Both the position numbers and the translations under genes were made by a program. A stretch of 64,000 bases of DNA from Tritrichomonas foetus. Lineage: Eukaryota; Parabasalia; Tritrichomonadida; Tritrichomonadidae. Of the stretch, positions 8,728 through 20,200 are shown in pieces. Where the stretch lies: the NCBI GenBank assembly GCA_001839685.1, contig MLAK01001259.1, positions 208,548-272,547 of the forward strand, written 5' to 3'. Below the pieces are notes generated by a model. It saw nothing but the letters and a program-made list of their open reading frames with translations. It did not search any database and had not been told where the DNA came from. Every line of letters begins with the position of its first letter. Position 1 is the first letter of the stretch.

Positions 8728-11700
8728 TTACATTGAGAACCTTGAGCTCTTAATATATCCATCAAATCCACCAGTATACACAACATTGTTATTTATCACC
8801 ATTGATGAAATTGAATATTTGTTTATATCACCTTTAGATTGGTAAGATTTGGTTTTATGTATATTTTTCAGTTCACTCAACATTTCTGATGTTTGCATGT
8901 CCCAAATCATCAATTTTCCTTCATTTGAGCCGGTTGCAAAGAACATCTGATTCGGGTCAAGTGCCATTGATTGAACATATTCTTGTTTTTTCTGGAAACA
9001 TTGCCAAGAATTAATCACTTGGAGCTGTCTTGTATCAACTACACAAATATTTCCTTTCTTTGTTCCAACAATTACTTGAGAAAATCGGGGCGAATAAATC
9101 ATTGAAGTGATTTTTCCCCATTTCTTATGTATCTTCAAAGATGCAACCATTGAACTCTGTTCAGGGATAAGAATATCCCAAAATGCAAGATTTGCCTTGA
9201 ATTTTGAAGATTCTTCTTGTGCTGTAATTAAAAGGCCGGTTCCTTGAGCGAAATCAACTTTCATACAATCATTAGAATAAGTATCAATCACCCTAAATGG
9301 TTTCGAATAGATTTTATTTTGGCATAAAGACCAAAGACTTACTTTATTTGAATGTGCTGCTGCAAAAATGTTTCCACTCGATGCAAATGCGACAGAATTA
9401 CAAGAAACATTCTTAGGTGTTGTAAAATCAAACTTCTTACTTACTTTTTCACCAAAAAGACACATCCAAACTTTGCCATTCATATCACCTACAATTGCCG
9501 CATTTTCTAGAGGACTTGCTGCAACGCAAACAGGAGAGTTGCTTTTGGTTAGTTCTTTAATATCTTCAGAACTTTTGACTGGAATAGATGAAAGGCTATC
9601 CATGCTAATTGAGCCATCTACATCAGTTCCAATTAATGGGATTGACAGTGAAGTTGACATTTCACCATCAAAATTAACAATCAATGACATGCTTTCATCA
9701 GATTCATCAATTTCTTCTGTGTTTTTAGATAAACAGCTATGTGAAAATGATTTAACACCATTATTGGTTGCAATTAAGATAATCGTTGAATCTTTATTAA
9801 TGCACATTCCAAGAACAGGAGTTCTGTAGCTTTCTCGAATTTTAGGCTTCTTTAAAACGAATTGTTCGGATACAGAAGTTACATTTTTTTTGTTGAAGTC
9901 ACCATTTGTCCAATTATCAGTATAAAAGCTACTTCTTCTTTCTCTGATGCTCATTCTCTTGACGTTGTTCTTGGTGTTGTTTGGTGTAAGAACCCTTGGT
10001 GTAGGAAGCAATCTTTGTGGAATAACTTGGGAATTTGATAATTTTCGAAATTCGACTTTCTTTTCATTTTCATTTTGATTATTTTCTTCTTTCTTTTCAC
10101 TTTGTTCGAAATCATCATTATCATCAAATCCTTTTATTTCTCTCTCTCTTTCATTTTTAATATTAGTTGTACTTCCAGATTTAAGTATTCCAGTTTGATT
10201 TTCGGACCTACTTTCATAATTAAAATCAGATATTATGCTATTATTTGAAGTTTCTGATGCCTTACTATTATACATTTTATCTGATACATTACTATTATAA
10301 ATTTGATCTGATGTATTACTATCATAAATCGCATCTGATGTATTACTATTATATGCCTTATCAGGGTTTGTATTAACAATAGTATCAGTTTTATCCTCTT
10401 CTTTATTTTGTTCAATTTGATTATAATTGTCGTTTTTATTGTTCAATTTATTGGTGTTTTCGTTGTTTGGATTTTGATGATATGTGAGTGAGAAGGAGTT
10501 ATTAACTTTTGAAGTATATTTTTCAAGCATGTTTGTACAAAACATTCGTATTACACGGTTTCTGTCACCTGTCGAGAATAAAAATTGGACAAGTTTATTT
10601 AATTCTCGATCTTCACTTTGACATATATCCATGATTGAATTAAATTCAAGGAAAATAGGGAAATTTAAAGTTGTATAAGTAAATAATTGTATACAAATGT
10701 CATGACATTTCTGCAAATTCGTTAAGAGTAAGCTAAAATATTTTGGTTCTCGATTTTTCATGTGATGAATGTTTTTAATGAAAGTATCTACTAGTAAGAA
10801 GTCAATTAAAGATGATGCGAATTGGCTTAAACAGTTTAATGGAAATGATTTAGCATGGATAAAATTAGTAGAATGTGATTCGGCAATAAATGAAATATAG
10901 TTATGTTCAATTGTCTGATGAGGGCATTTATATAAAGGTGAAAAGGCATTAGGTGTTTCCATATCAACATTAAGCAACTGTTCAATTTCATCTGGGAACT
11001 TTGTTAATTTGTTCAAATTAAGGTTCAATAATTCATACATAAGTGTAGGGTTATGGTTTGAAACAGCAACAATGAAAATTGAAGTTGCAACGGAAGCAAT
11101 TATGTAAGGGAATATTGGATTATGTTCAAGTGATTTAATAAGTTGCCTATTGATACATCTAACAAGTACTTGTGTTGTACGAGAAATCTGCGCAATTTGT
11201 TGCGAAGTAAATTTAAAGGCAAGCATTTGATCAGGCAAATGAACCATGTTACTACATAATGCTTCAAGATATTTATTCTTTTCATGTTCAGTTGCAATCA
11301 GAAGAAGTCTTCGTAAAACAATTCCATTTCGTTTACATGAACGAATCAAATATTCATTGAGTTGAGGAAGCATTGATCCTAAATGGCTTCCACCTTCAAT
11401 GATTTTTTGATAGATTAATGAAGTTGATCCATTTGATAAGTCAAATTGTGTAGCCATGAATGATTCAAGACGTAATCTGGCAGTATTAAAAACAGCAACG
11501 ATCATTAACCAATTAGCAACTTGATCATTTGATTCGGATTCACTTGTATCATCAAATCCTTCAGAATCAACATCATGGTAAAATCTGCTGGTTTGAAGAA
11601 CAGCGTTTAAATCATGAGATGTAGATCTTTTTAGTGAATTTTTGAATGCTGTTCTTGGTTCTATTGATTTCTTTCGTTTATGATTGGATTTTGCTTCGAG

Positions 11701-14700
11701 TTTATAAAGTTTGCCATCAGTGTAATGGTGTGATGTGTTGATTGGATTCATATCAGTCGGATTCATCAGCATTGATGGAGATGGATTAAGAAGTGAAGGA
11801 ATATCCGTTTGTGATCGATAATGGAGTTCAGATTCCGATTCTTTTTCATCAGATGAAGAATAAAATGAAGAATCGGAAATCAGCATATCGCCACCAGTAT
11901 AACCAAATGAAAATTCATCGATTTCTTCAATCATGATTTGTTCATTTGAGTGAGATTCGCTCATTGACAAATCTTCATCGAATGAAACCATTTTCCCTGA
12001 TGCTAAATGTTCAAAAGAAATTGATGATTTAACACATTGAATATCTTCTTCATCTAAAACAAAATTATTTAGATGACTTAAATAAATGGTTGCTAAAAAG
12101 TTTAATCCTGATAAAAGAAAACATAAAATTAAATCAGTTTTTTGATCAGGTGTTGTTCGAAATGTCTCCGCTGAAACAAATCTACAATCACAGAAATAAT
12201 TTGATGTTTTATTTAGATTTCCAACAATTTCACATCTGTATCGATCAGTCAAATTGAACTGCATGGATGGATTTTTCTGGCGATTGAAAAATTCAATGGC
12301 TGCAAGATCATTGGCTTTCTTAGCTTCTGGAATTAAAATTTCATCAATAAAATGAGTTGTTGCATTTCCGCAACCATTTTCAAAGCAACGGCAGACAAAG
12401 AAAGCAATTTGTAAATTCTTTAAATTCTGCATAATCAATCTAACAGCTGTTTCAATTTTTCCTGCTAAGAAAAACATAGCAACAGCAATATAATAATCAG
12501 TTTTACTTAAAGCACTATAGCCATTCTTTTCTGCAGATTTCTTTTCTTTTTCTCTATTAAAATCACGAACAAAGAATTGAGCACGTGTATCGTCACCAGC
12601 TTTCTTGAATAAGGTCTTTAAAACAAAGAATTTTCGAGTAATAACAAGAATGAAAATTGATAAATCGCGCTTTTCATCGAAATTATTAATTGAAAATTGA
12701 ACAAGTTTGTTTTCAATTACACTTAAATCTTTAACCCAATAAAGTACGGCAGAATTTAGAATGGATTCCCATTCATTGAAATTGATAAAATCAATTAATT
12801 TTGTTTGGTCTTGACTTGTATAAGCAACATCAATTAAATCAAAGGGAATCATATGTTTTTCAGAAAGTGCAAAAGCCCTGGCTGCGGTCATTCCTTGAAT
12901 ATCGAGTGATTCAGGTGGAATTGCTAAAATTTTGGGTAAATTGTCAAGTAAAGTATAAAATTGCATTTCTTCCGATTGGCAAAGTCGGTCGCCTTGATAT
13001 TTAAATATCTTTTCCCTTAATGATTCAATTAATTCTTTTACATTGCCTTCGTATATTTTTTTACTCTCTTCACTATTTCCTAATACATAATCTTGATAAA
13101 AACAGGATTTTCCTATGTCATCAAAATGAGTATTCATGTAATCCAGCATTTTCAAAAGTAAGTTTGTTCGCCCTGATATTAATAATGGAATTAAAATTGA
13201 AGGACTGAAATCCATGATACTTTTTGAATAAGTAGACATTGTATTATGAATAGTTGCCATCATTTTGGGAGATTTAATGAAAAACGTATCCATGTATTTA
13301 GTGAATGCGAAAATTTGGCTTTTAACAGAATAGCATAAAATTCCATCAAGTGACCATTCAATTGCGGAAACATTTGCTTGTGAATAAGAAGCGAATTTCT
13401 TCCATTTTAGATTAGATTCATTGAATAAAGTTGATTCTCTAAATTGATGATACAATTCAATTCTATCTGGTCCAATTAATGATAGCATCCCATTGGGGTT
13501 GCTTCGAATTTCGCGTGGATCGAAATTAATTGGAATTGTTTGAATGATTTTAATTTCATGATTAGTTGATGCTGGTCTTCTTGCAAAATGAATCACATTT
13601 TTGCATGCAATAAAAATATACCCTGGATGTGTGAAACAAATTCCTCGAATATCATCTGGAATTTCAAGACATTTATATGTAGATAAAACTCGATTATGCC
13701 CTTTTGGAAGCATAGTACTTGTATTCATAACAATAGAAAATAATTCGTGTTGAGTTGCTGCAAGTAATAAAGTTGCACCAGCATATGGAAGTAATTGTGT
13801 TATATACAAATGTGCTGAATCAACATAATCATCATCAGATTTTGTATGAAGAAGCTCAACAAGTTCATCTTGGTTTAAATACATTACATATATATCATTT
13901 GTAAAGTGAATGTAAAAAATATAACCCGCATTAAAAGCACAAAGTACTCTAAATTGTAGAATTTTTGCTTTCGGTAATTCTGTAGGGCATTCAAGTGTTT
14001 TTAATGAAGGTGAGTAGATTGGTGACATTTTATTATGAACTTGAATAATCACAAATTTAGTTCCATCATAACCAATAAGATCAGCAGATGTTAGCCAATC
14101 AACAGCTTCAAGTTTAACTTTTACTTGACAAATGAATTTTGCCAATAATGAGGGGTCATAAACGTCAGTATCATTAAATCCCCAAATAATAGGATTTTTA
14201 TTCTTATCAACAGTTACCATATATGGATAACTTTGATTCAATCTGATGGATTCGATATCTGAATCATGCCCATGAAGGTTAATGATTTGGGAAACTGATA
14301 TTTTCTGCCGAACAAGAATATCAACAGTTGTTAAAACTTTAGACACACGATTTTGCAAGAAAAGCGTCATTGATGAAGGTCTGCCAATGAAATTTTTGTT
14401 AGAAAAGTGTGAATATTCATTTTCTAAACGACAATATGAAAAAATATGATTGACGAAAGAAGGTTCAATTCCGAGAAGAACAGAATGTGTTAAAATTTTT
14501 GATATTTTTGGTGTTCGTCGAACATCTGCTGCCATTCCGCTTACTTCCCAAATTGTCATTTTTTGCTTTTTATTAAAAGTGATGAACCAAAACCTATTTC
14601 TCTGAAGTTCCTGTGAATCAGCGATTTTTGCATCACGTGTATTTTGATCGCGAATGATAAAATGGCCATGTCCTCCTGCATATTTATCGAAATATTTCTT

Positions 14701-15543
14701 TTTTTGGCGAGTATTGATAAGGGGATTGTTTGTAACCGATTTAGATGTGGAAACAAGAAAGCTTGCTGCAATAATTCTGAGTTTCGATGGCAGGGCAGCA
14801 ACCACACTAAATATTAAAGGTTCATTGACAGAATTTTCAGCCCATATTCGAACAACGTGATCAGCACAAACTGTCATAAAGCAGCATCGCTCATGCACGT
14901 TGTCCGTGGTTCTCCAGCGTGCAGAAACGACTGGGGATGGATGCGTCAAAATTACTCGCGAATACTCATAATCAGTTTTCGCACGTTTGTAGTAAATAAA
15001 AATATCATTTTTGCTTTCGGGAAGTGCCATAATAAAACGGGAATCCCTTGAGTGCGAAACAAAGGTGGTTGGTGTTTCTTCTGAATATACGCAGCGAAAA
15101 GCTCTGTGCAGAATATTTGAGTCTTCATAGAAATTTATCTCGTGCGAGTAAATATTGAATTTGTCGCCTGCAACGCAAAAAATATGATCACGGAGACTCC
15201 ATGAAAGGCAAATCGGAATAAAATCGATCTGTAGTTCGTACGAGTAAGTCCATCCTGATGACGTTGGAGCCCAAATAATAATCCGAAGGTCGTCTGCTGC
15301 TGAAGATAATCTTCCCGAATATGGGGCCCAAGCGACGGCTGTTACTTTTGCAGAAGTTCGATGTCGTTCGAGAGAATCGATAATTGAGAGGGTATTTGAG
15401 GCGATAATGACTTTGTTTCCTGATCCATACGCGATGATTTGTTGACCTTGGAAATAAGTGAGAGCAACACAGTGAGGATACTCAGCATTGCTGATTCCAG
15501 GGCTCATCAATTTTGGAGCAATATCAATCGAAATATTGTCCAT
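8728..15543 (-). CDS. Rav1/DMXL (rabconnectin-3 alpha-like) WD40 protein, RAVE complex
   Basis: 2271 residues from the ATG at 15543. The N-terminal about 750 residues form WD40 propellers, including VTAVAWAPYSGRLSSAADD and a HPSPVVSARWR segment characteristic of DmX/Rav1 proteins. A helical region (about 780-1200) corresponds to the Rav1p_C domain. An acidic, Ser-rich linker (about 1210-1330), a second helical block (about 1360-1720) and a long low-complexity Asn/Ser/Lys linker (about 1730-1930) follow. The C-terminal propeller (about 1950-2271) has SPRFSQVIVGTKKG and FFATGSNEGKLMIWD, again as in DMXL proteins. Rav1/DMXL is the main subunit of the complex that reassembles V1 onto V0 of the vacuolar H+-ATPase. 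A 10-residue tandem repeat sits in the linker. Confidence 0.85.
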   Translation of the reverse strand: MDNISIDIAPKLMSPGISNAEYPHCVALTYFQGQQIIAYGSGNKVIIASNTLSIIDSLERHRTSAKVTAVAWAPYSGRLSSAADDLRIIIWAPTSSGWTYSYELQIDFIPICLSWSLRDHIFCVAGDKFNIYSHEINFYEDSNILHRAFRCVYSEETPTTFVSHSRDSRFIMALPESKNDIFIYYKRAKTDYEYSRVILTHPSPVVSARWRTTDNVHERCCFMTVCADHVVRIWAENSVNEPLIFSVVAALPSKLRIIAASFLVSTSKSVTNNPLINTRQKKKYFDKYAGGHGHFIIRDQNTRDAKIADSQELQRNRFWFITFNKKQKMTIWEVSGMAADVRRTPKISKILTHSVLLGIEPSFVNHIFSYCRLENEYSHFSNKNFIGRPSSMTLFLQNRVSKVLTTVDILVRQKISVSQIINLHGHDSDIESIRLNQSYPYMVTVDKNKNPIIWGFNDTDVYDPSLLAKFICQVKVKLEAVDWLTSADLIGYDGTKFVIIQVHNKMSPIYSPSLKTLECPTELPKAKILQFRVLCAFNAGYIFYIHFTNDIYVMYLNQDELVELLHTKSDDDYVDSAHLYITQLLPYAGATLLLAATQHELFSIVMNTSTMLPKGHNRVLSTYKCLEIPDDIRGICFTHPGYIFIACKNVIHFARRPASTNHEIKIIQTIPINFDPREIRSNPNGMLSLIGPDRIELYHQFRESTLFNESNLKWKKFASYSQANVSAIEWSLDGILCYSVKSQIFAFTKYMDTFFIKSPKMMATIHNTMSTYSKSIMDFSPSILIPLLISGRTNLLLKMLDYMNTHFDDIGKSCFYQDYVLGNSEESKKIYEGNVKELIESLREKIFKYQGDRLCQSEEMQFYTLLDNLPKILAIPPESLDIQGMTAARAFALSEKHMIPFDLIDVAYTSQDQTKLIDFINFNEWESILNSAVLYWVKDLSVIENKLVQFSINNFDEKRDLSIFILVITRKFFVLKTLFKKAGDDTRAQFFVRDFNREKEKKSAEKNGYSALSKTDYYIAVAMFFLAGKIETAVRLIMQNLKNLQIAFFVCRCFENGCGNATTHFIDEILIPEAKKANDLAAIEFFNRQKNPSMQFNLTDRYRCEIVGNLNKTSNYFCDCRFVSAETFRTTPDQKTDLILCFLLSGLNFLATIYLSHLNNFVLDEEDIQCVKSSISFEHLASGKMVSFDEDLSMSESHSNEQIMIEEIDEFSFGYTGGDMLISDSSFYSSSDEKESESELHYRSQTDIPSLLNPSPSMLMNPTDMNPINTSHHYTDGKLYKLEAKSNHKRKKSIEPRTAFKNSLKRSTSHDLNAVLQTSRFYHDVDSEGFDDTSESESNDQVANWLMIVAVFNTARLRLESFMATQFDLSNGSTSLIYQKIIEGGSHLGSMLPQLNEYLIRSCKRNGIVLRRLLLIATEHEKNKYLEALCSNMVHLPDQMLAFKFTSQQIAQISRTTQVLVRCINRQLIKSLEHNPIFPYIIASVATSIFIVAVSNHNPTLMYELLNLNLNKLTKFPDEIEQLLNVDMETPNAFSPLYKCPHQTIEHNYISFIAESHSTNFIHAKSFPLNCLSQFASSLIDFLLVDTFIKNIHHMKNREPKYFSLLLTNLQKCHDICIQLFTYTTLNFPIFLEFNSIMDICQSEDRELNKLVQFLFSTGDRNRVIRMFCTNMLEKYTSKVNNSFSLTYHQNPNNENTNKLNNKNDNYNQIEQNKEEDKTDTIVNTNPDKAYNSNTSDAIYDSNTSDQIYNSNVSDKMYNSKASETSNNSIISDFNYESRSENQTGILKSGSTTNIKNEREREIKGFDDNDDFEQSEKKEENNQNENEKKVEFRKLSNSQVIPQRLLPTPRVLTPNNTKNNVKRMSIRERRSSFYTDNWTNGDFNKKNVTSVSEQFVLKKPKIRESYRTPVLGMCINKDSTIILIATNNGVKSFSHSCLSKNTEEIDESDESMSLIVNFDGEMSTSLSIPLIGTDVDGSISMDSLSSIPVKSSEDIKELTKSNSPVCVAASPLENAAIVGDMNGKVWMCLFGEKVSKKFDFTTPKNVSCNSVAFASSGNIFAAAHSNKVSLWSLCQNKIYSKPFRVIDTYSNDCMKVDFAQGTGLLITAQEESSKFKANLAFWDILIPEQSSMVASLKIHKKWGKITSMIYSPRFSQVIVGTKKGNICVVDTRQLQVINSWQCFQKKQEYVQSMALDPNQMFFATGSNEGKLMIWDMQTSEMLSELKNIHKTKSYQSKGDINKYSISSMVINNNVVYTGGFDGYIKSSRFSM
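10233..10372 (-). repeat. 30-bp tandem repeat inside the DMXL/Rav1 gene
   Basis: Four to five imperfect 30-base units encode a 10-residue motif of the form YNSNTSD(A/Q/K)(I/M). The units remain in frame and lie in the Asn/Ser-rich linker before the last WD40 propeller, so copy-number change would only alter linker length. Confidence 0.85.
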
Positions 15544-16122
15544 TTTGATGAAAAAAAAGCAATTGTAAATTCGACGTTGATAGGATTTTCTTCAAAAAGT
15601 TGATGGAAATACATTTAAAAAGTTTTATTGACACACATTCAAAAATTCTAAGAAATCCTGAAAAAATCAAATCTGGTAAAGAAAATTTGTGAGGTGGTTT
15701 GTGGGTTTGAAACCAAATATTAATTCAAAATGATGAAAAATTTGTTAGAATTGAATTAGCCTTTCAGAAAAAGTTCTTCACTATAATTGCCACATTTATG
15801 TAAAACTTGGCTACCATGAAAGCATATCTATCGATTATCTTGAAAGCACTTCTCTCTATATCTTTTGGAAGATATAGATGATAGTAATAATTATTTCCAC
15901 ATAATAATAAAAAAAAAGCTGTTCAAAAATTCATACTCAAGATAAATCACTTTTTTTATAAAAATTATTTGATGTAAGTTGGTTTCTCAATTATGGGTAA
16001 ATTGAGATGTGATTTATCTCATTTTTAGCAAATTTGGAGAAATTCAAAATAAATATTATTTTCATAATTTTACTAAACAAACAAATTTATAAATATGATT
16101 TTTTCTTTCTTCAAACATAAAT
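15544..16122. other. AT-rich spacer
   Basis: No gene. Local imperfect palindromes occur around 15860-15880 (AGATATAGAGAGAAG and TATCTTTTGGAAGATATA), with no known function. Confidence 0.5.
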
Positions 16123-16899
16123 TTAAGGTCCCTCCTCCATCATTGCCTGAATTTGCTTTAAGCCTTCAATTTCTGTTTCTACCTTTTGGATTGCAAATTG
16201 AAGTTTTTTGATTTGACTTCTTAATTTATTCCTTTGTGATTCAACCTCATTAAATTTTTTTTCTATCTGTGCTTGATGAGTTGTGTCAATTGTTATAGAA
16301 TTTAATTGTACAAGTAATTTTTCGGTATCTGTAGGCATATTTTTTTGATGTTCTTCAATTTGACCTTTAATTTCATCAAGATGAATTTTCATGAGTTCTT
16401 CTTTTTTATGCCACTCAGATCCCATGTCTATTCTTTTCTTTTTAATTGCATCTATTTTTGATAATGAGTCATTTCGCATTGTTTGGATTGCTTGCTTCAA
16501 TTGCTCATTCTCTTTTGATAATTTCTGCTTTAAAAACTGGTGACTCATAATTTTTGTGTCAACAACTTCAAGAAGTGATTTTGAAGCTTCTTCAAAAGTG
16601 CCAAAAGATGCTCTTGGAGCTTTTGGAATAATTTTCGCTTGAAGAATTTCAAACTGAGAAAAAATCCATTCATGCATAAAATTGTCTTGAGAATATTCAC
16701 TTTTTATTTGGTCAATACGCTTTGCAAGATCTTGGTTTTCAACAATTAATTTTCTCAATTCAGGAGTGGAAACATTCGCATAATCTTCCATAATTTTATT
16801 CTTTATTTTGGAATATCGCGTGTATATGGATTCATCATCGAGCGCTTGAATAATACTTTCAGATATGCCAAGGACTGTTTGAACAGCTTTTTGCTTCAT
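16123..16899 (-). CDS. Coiled-coil protein, function unknown
   Basis: 258 residues from the ATG at 16899. Residues about 20-85 and 125-255 are Glu/Lys/Gln-rich with heptad-like hydrophobic spacing, ending in a compact coiled coil and a short EEGP tail. The segment around residues 85-115 (PKAPRASFGTFEEA) is the only non-helical interruption. The size and architecture suit a kinetochore, intraflagellar or tethering subunit, but no signature is clear enough to name one. It sits between the DMXL-like and ankyrin genes on the same strand. Confidence 0.75.
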   Translation of the reverse strand: MKQKAVQTVLGISESIIQALDDESIYTRYSKIKNKIMEDYANVSTPELRKLIVENQDLAKRIDQIKSEYSQDNFMHEWIFSQFEILQAKIIPKAPRASFGTFEEASKSLLEVVDTKIMSHQFLKQKLSKENEQLKQAIQTMRNDSLSKIDAIKKKRIDMGSEWHKKEELMKIHLDEIKGQIEEHQKNMPTDTEKLLVQLNSITIDTTHQAQIEKKFNEVESQRNKLRSQIKKLQFAIQKVETEIEGLKQIQAMMEEGP

Positions 16900-17236
16900 T
16901 TCGATCGAAATTCGTTTCTTTTTATTTATGCCATTTTACACCAGGAAAGTTAATATTGAATTCTCAATCAAATTATGAGTTTTAGCATCCTTATTTTCAC
17001 ACCAAAAATACTACAGGAAAGGGCATAAAAATCACATAAGTGCAAGTAAATCTTGAGAATTGAGAATACATTTAGGGACATTAATCGAAATTGTCAATCT
17101 TTCGAAAATAAGAATCTGTTCAATAAAACCTTGATTTAAATTTAGTGAGACTATATAGATATCGTTAGATATATATAAAAAGAGAATAGAAAAACTCAAC
17201 ATTTTAAGATTGAAAATGTAAAAACCGAGCTAATTT
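16900..17236. other. Short AT-rich spacer
   Basis: Nothing recognised beyond AT-rich sequence. Confidence 0.5.
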
Positions 17237-20200
17237 TTATGTAAAAATCACAGTTTTTTCACTATCAGTAATGTCACGTGGCATTACATTAAAGAACACT
17301 GGTGGGGAAGGTAAAGAATCCATCATGTGCGCATGACAAATATCATAGCAAGACCGTTCAGTTCCAGCTCTTACTGTTACAAACCTCGAAGAGGTTGATC
17401 TTTCTCCAGAAAGTTGGAAAACAACCAAACACTGATACATTCTTTCTTTGTTTCTTTGAAGTTGATATTCACCATGGTCAAATCGATGTAACATGATGGA
17501 TTTATGCAGAATGAATACTTTCATTACTTGAAGTAGTGGATCATCAATGCTTATAGTTATCTTAAATTGGCCAATAGGTGTCGTAAATGTGAATTCATTT
17601 TCTTTTGTGAGTTGTTTAATGTTGATCATGAATAGTGGAAGTTTGATTGTTTGTCTTCCAATAAAAACAACAAATTTTTCACATAAATAGATTCGTATAG
17701 TATCTCTATTTCTAAATGGCATATTCCGTGGAATAGTATACTTTTTACCAAGGTAATCTTTCATTCCATCAAAGAACTGTGGATGGAATAAACAAAGTGG
17801 ATTCTTTTGAATTTCATCAATTACTCCATCACAGGTAACAATAACATTTTCAGTTATTTCTTTAGCGAGAGAATCATCATCTTTAGGAATTCCAAGTGGT
17901 TGATACTTCATTACTTTTTCACATTGGAGGCTTGTCCAGGTAAGAATTTGTGAAAATAGACTTCCATTATCAATTTCTGTCAATAAATGCGGTGTGAGCA
18001 TTAATAACACGTTTCCAATGTTGTCTATCCAAAATAATGGATAAAGTAATTGATAAATAATTTTTTGGACAGGTATTCTTAATGTTTTACAATCTTCGAA
18101 GAAATCTTGAACACTTTCCAATTCATTACAATAATTCGTAATATCAAATGATGTTAAAATCTGTAGTAAATGATGTAAAGAATATTTAAATGAATAAGGA
18201 AGGCTTTGAGAACGTCGGCGAGCAAGAATTCTTTCTGATACGAAAATTATTTTAGATATTGTGGTTAAAATTGTGGGTAACATTGTTGAATTCAATTTAT
18301 TTTTATTAAATTTGTCATGTACATCTTGAAATTGACCTTTTATGTTTAAAAATATTCCATAACACCTTTTAATAAATTTCATTAAATATTTTATAAGGAC
18401 TTCTCGTTTCCAATAATGGAATAAGAAATTTTTACAATTTTCTTCAGTTGCCATTAAAAATGGTTGATCTGCAGAATGAATTGTAGACAATTTAAAATCA
18501 TCAGTAAGTAATAACAAGCAAATTTCCAAGTTATTATGAGTCGCTGCAAAATGAATTGGAAGTTGGCCTTTTAATGTTTGAACTTTAGGTTCTGCACCAT
18601 GGTCAATCAAATATTTAACAATTTCTGCATTTTGGTTATCAGTTGCGGCATGTAAAGAAGTAATATGTGACTTATCAAATGAATTAACTGGATATCCATT
18701 TTCAATAAGCCTTTGAACTTTTTTAATGTCATTTTCACGAACAGCTTCAACAAGTAAGTTTGAAACACCATAACTATGAAGGAATTCTATGCAATCGTAA
18801 TTTTTATTGGCCAAAGCTGCACCTAATGGTGTTTCGCCTTTATTGTTCTTACGGGTAAGATCTTTTATATCTTCAAGAAGTTGAACAAAGATTTTCAACA
18901 TTGGTAAACAGCCTTTTCTGCAAGCTATGTGAATTGGTAGATCACCATCTTTGTTAGGTGAATTTGAAGTAATACTTGCATTAGTCAATATTTCCCTAAT
19001 AGTTTCATAAACAGTAACATCATCAAGAAAATGATAAATTGTGTTTCCTTCATTATCTTGTACCATGACATTTGCATTTAATGCAATTAATAATGAAATT
19101 ATACTTGTTCGATGTAAAATAATTGCATAATGGAGTGGAGTTCTTCCATAATCATCAGGTCTATCAAGTAAATCAATCTTATTTTTATCATTTTTATCAA
19201 GAAGTTGTTTAACAACACCTGAACGAGCTTCAAAAATGATTGCTAAATGAAGAAGGCTTCCACCTGGAACAATTCCACCTAATTTTTCCCGAAATAAACT
19301 TGGAGATTCAGCTTTTAATGCTCTTACAAAAGGAGTTCCATAGATTGGAATTTGAGCACATTCACATGTCATATTTGCATCTTGTTTATAATCAGGAAAA
19401 GAACGTGTGATTTTTGGTAATTTATGAGCATCAAGAAACTTTCCAATATCAACATTATATCGTCTCTTTAAAGATATTTCAGTTGGAATAAGTTTTGTAT
19501 GTAACATTAGTGCAATTGCATAAACAATTGGAGATAAACCAAATTCATTTAATGCATCAATATCAGAAGTTGGAAATTGTCGAATAAAATTAGAACTTGA
19601 TCGAATTGCATAAAAATAAGGTGTCATTCCAAATTTGTCTTTCTCTTCTTTATTATGTGCACGATATAATAATTCACGTAGTAAAGTTTCAGGTCCAGAA
19701 ACTGCTGCATAATGAAGTGCAGTAGCTCCTTCAGAATCACGATAATTAATATCAGGATTCATTTTCAACAAAATTTCGGCAAAATCAAACATTTTTCTTT
19801 TAATTAATCTTATTAAAATTGAATCACCATTCTTATTTTCCTTACAATTAACTTTACTTGGGCTTTGATTAATAGTTTTATATGAATTTGAATCGATATG
19901 TGAAGGTGAAAATTTGCCACCTAATAAAACCTTTAAAACATCGCGATGGTTTAAATCAGCAGCAATAAAAATCGCTTTTGCCACTTGATCAGTTGATGAT
20001 CTTGGTAAAATCACAGTCACTGTTTCTACTGAATTTGAAATAACAGCTAATTCAAGTGGTGAAAGTCCTTCAGAGTCGACGAGTTCAGTTGAACAGCCTT
20101 TTTCTAATAAAGAGTGGCAAACTGAATAATTTCCAAGTGCTGCAGCAATATGTAAAGGTGTTGAATTTCTATATTGTGATGGTGCATCAAGATTTTTTGA

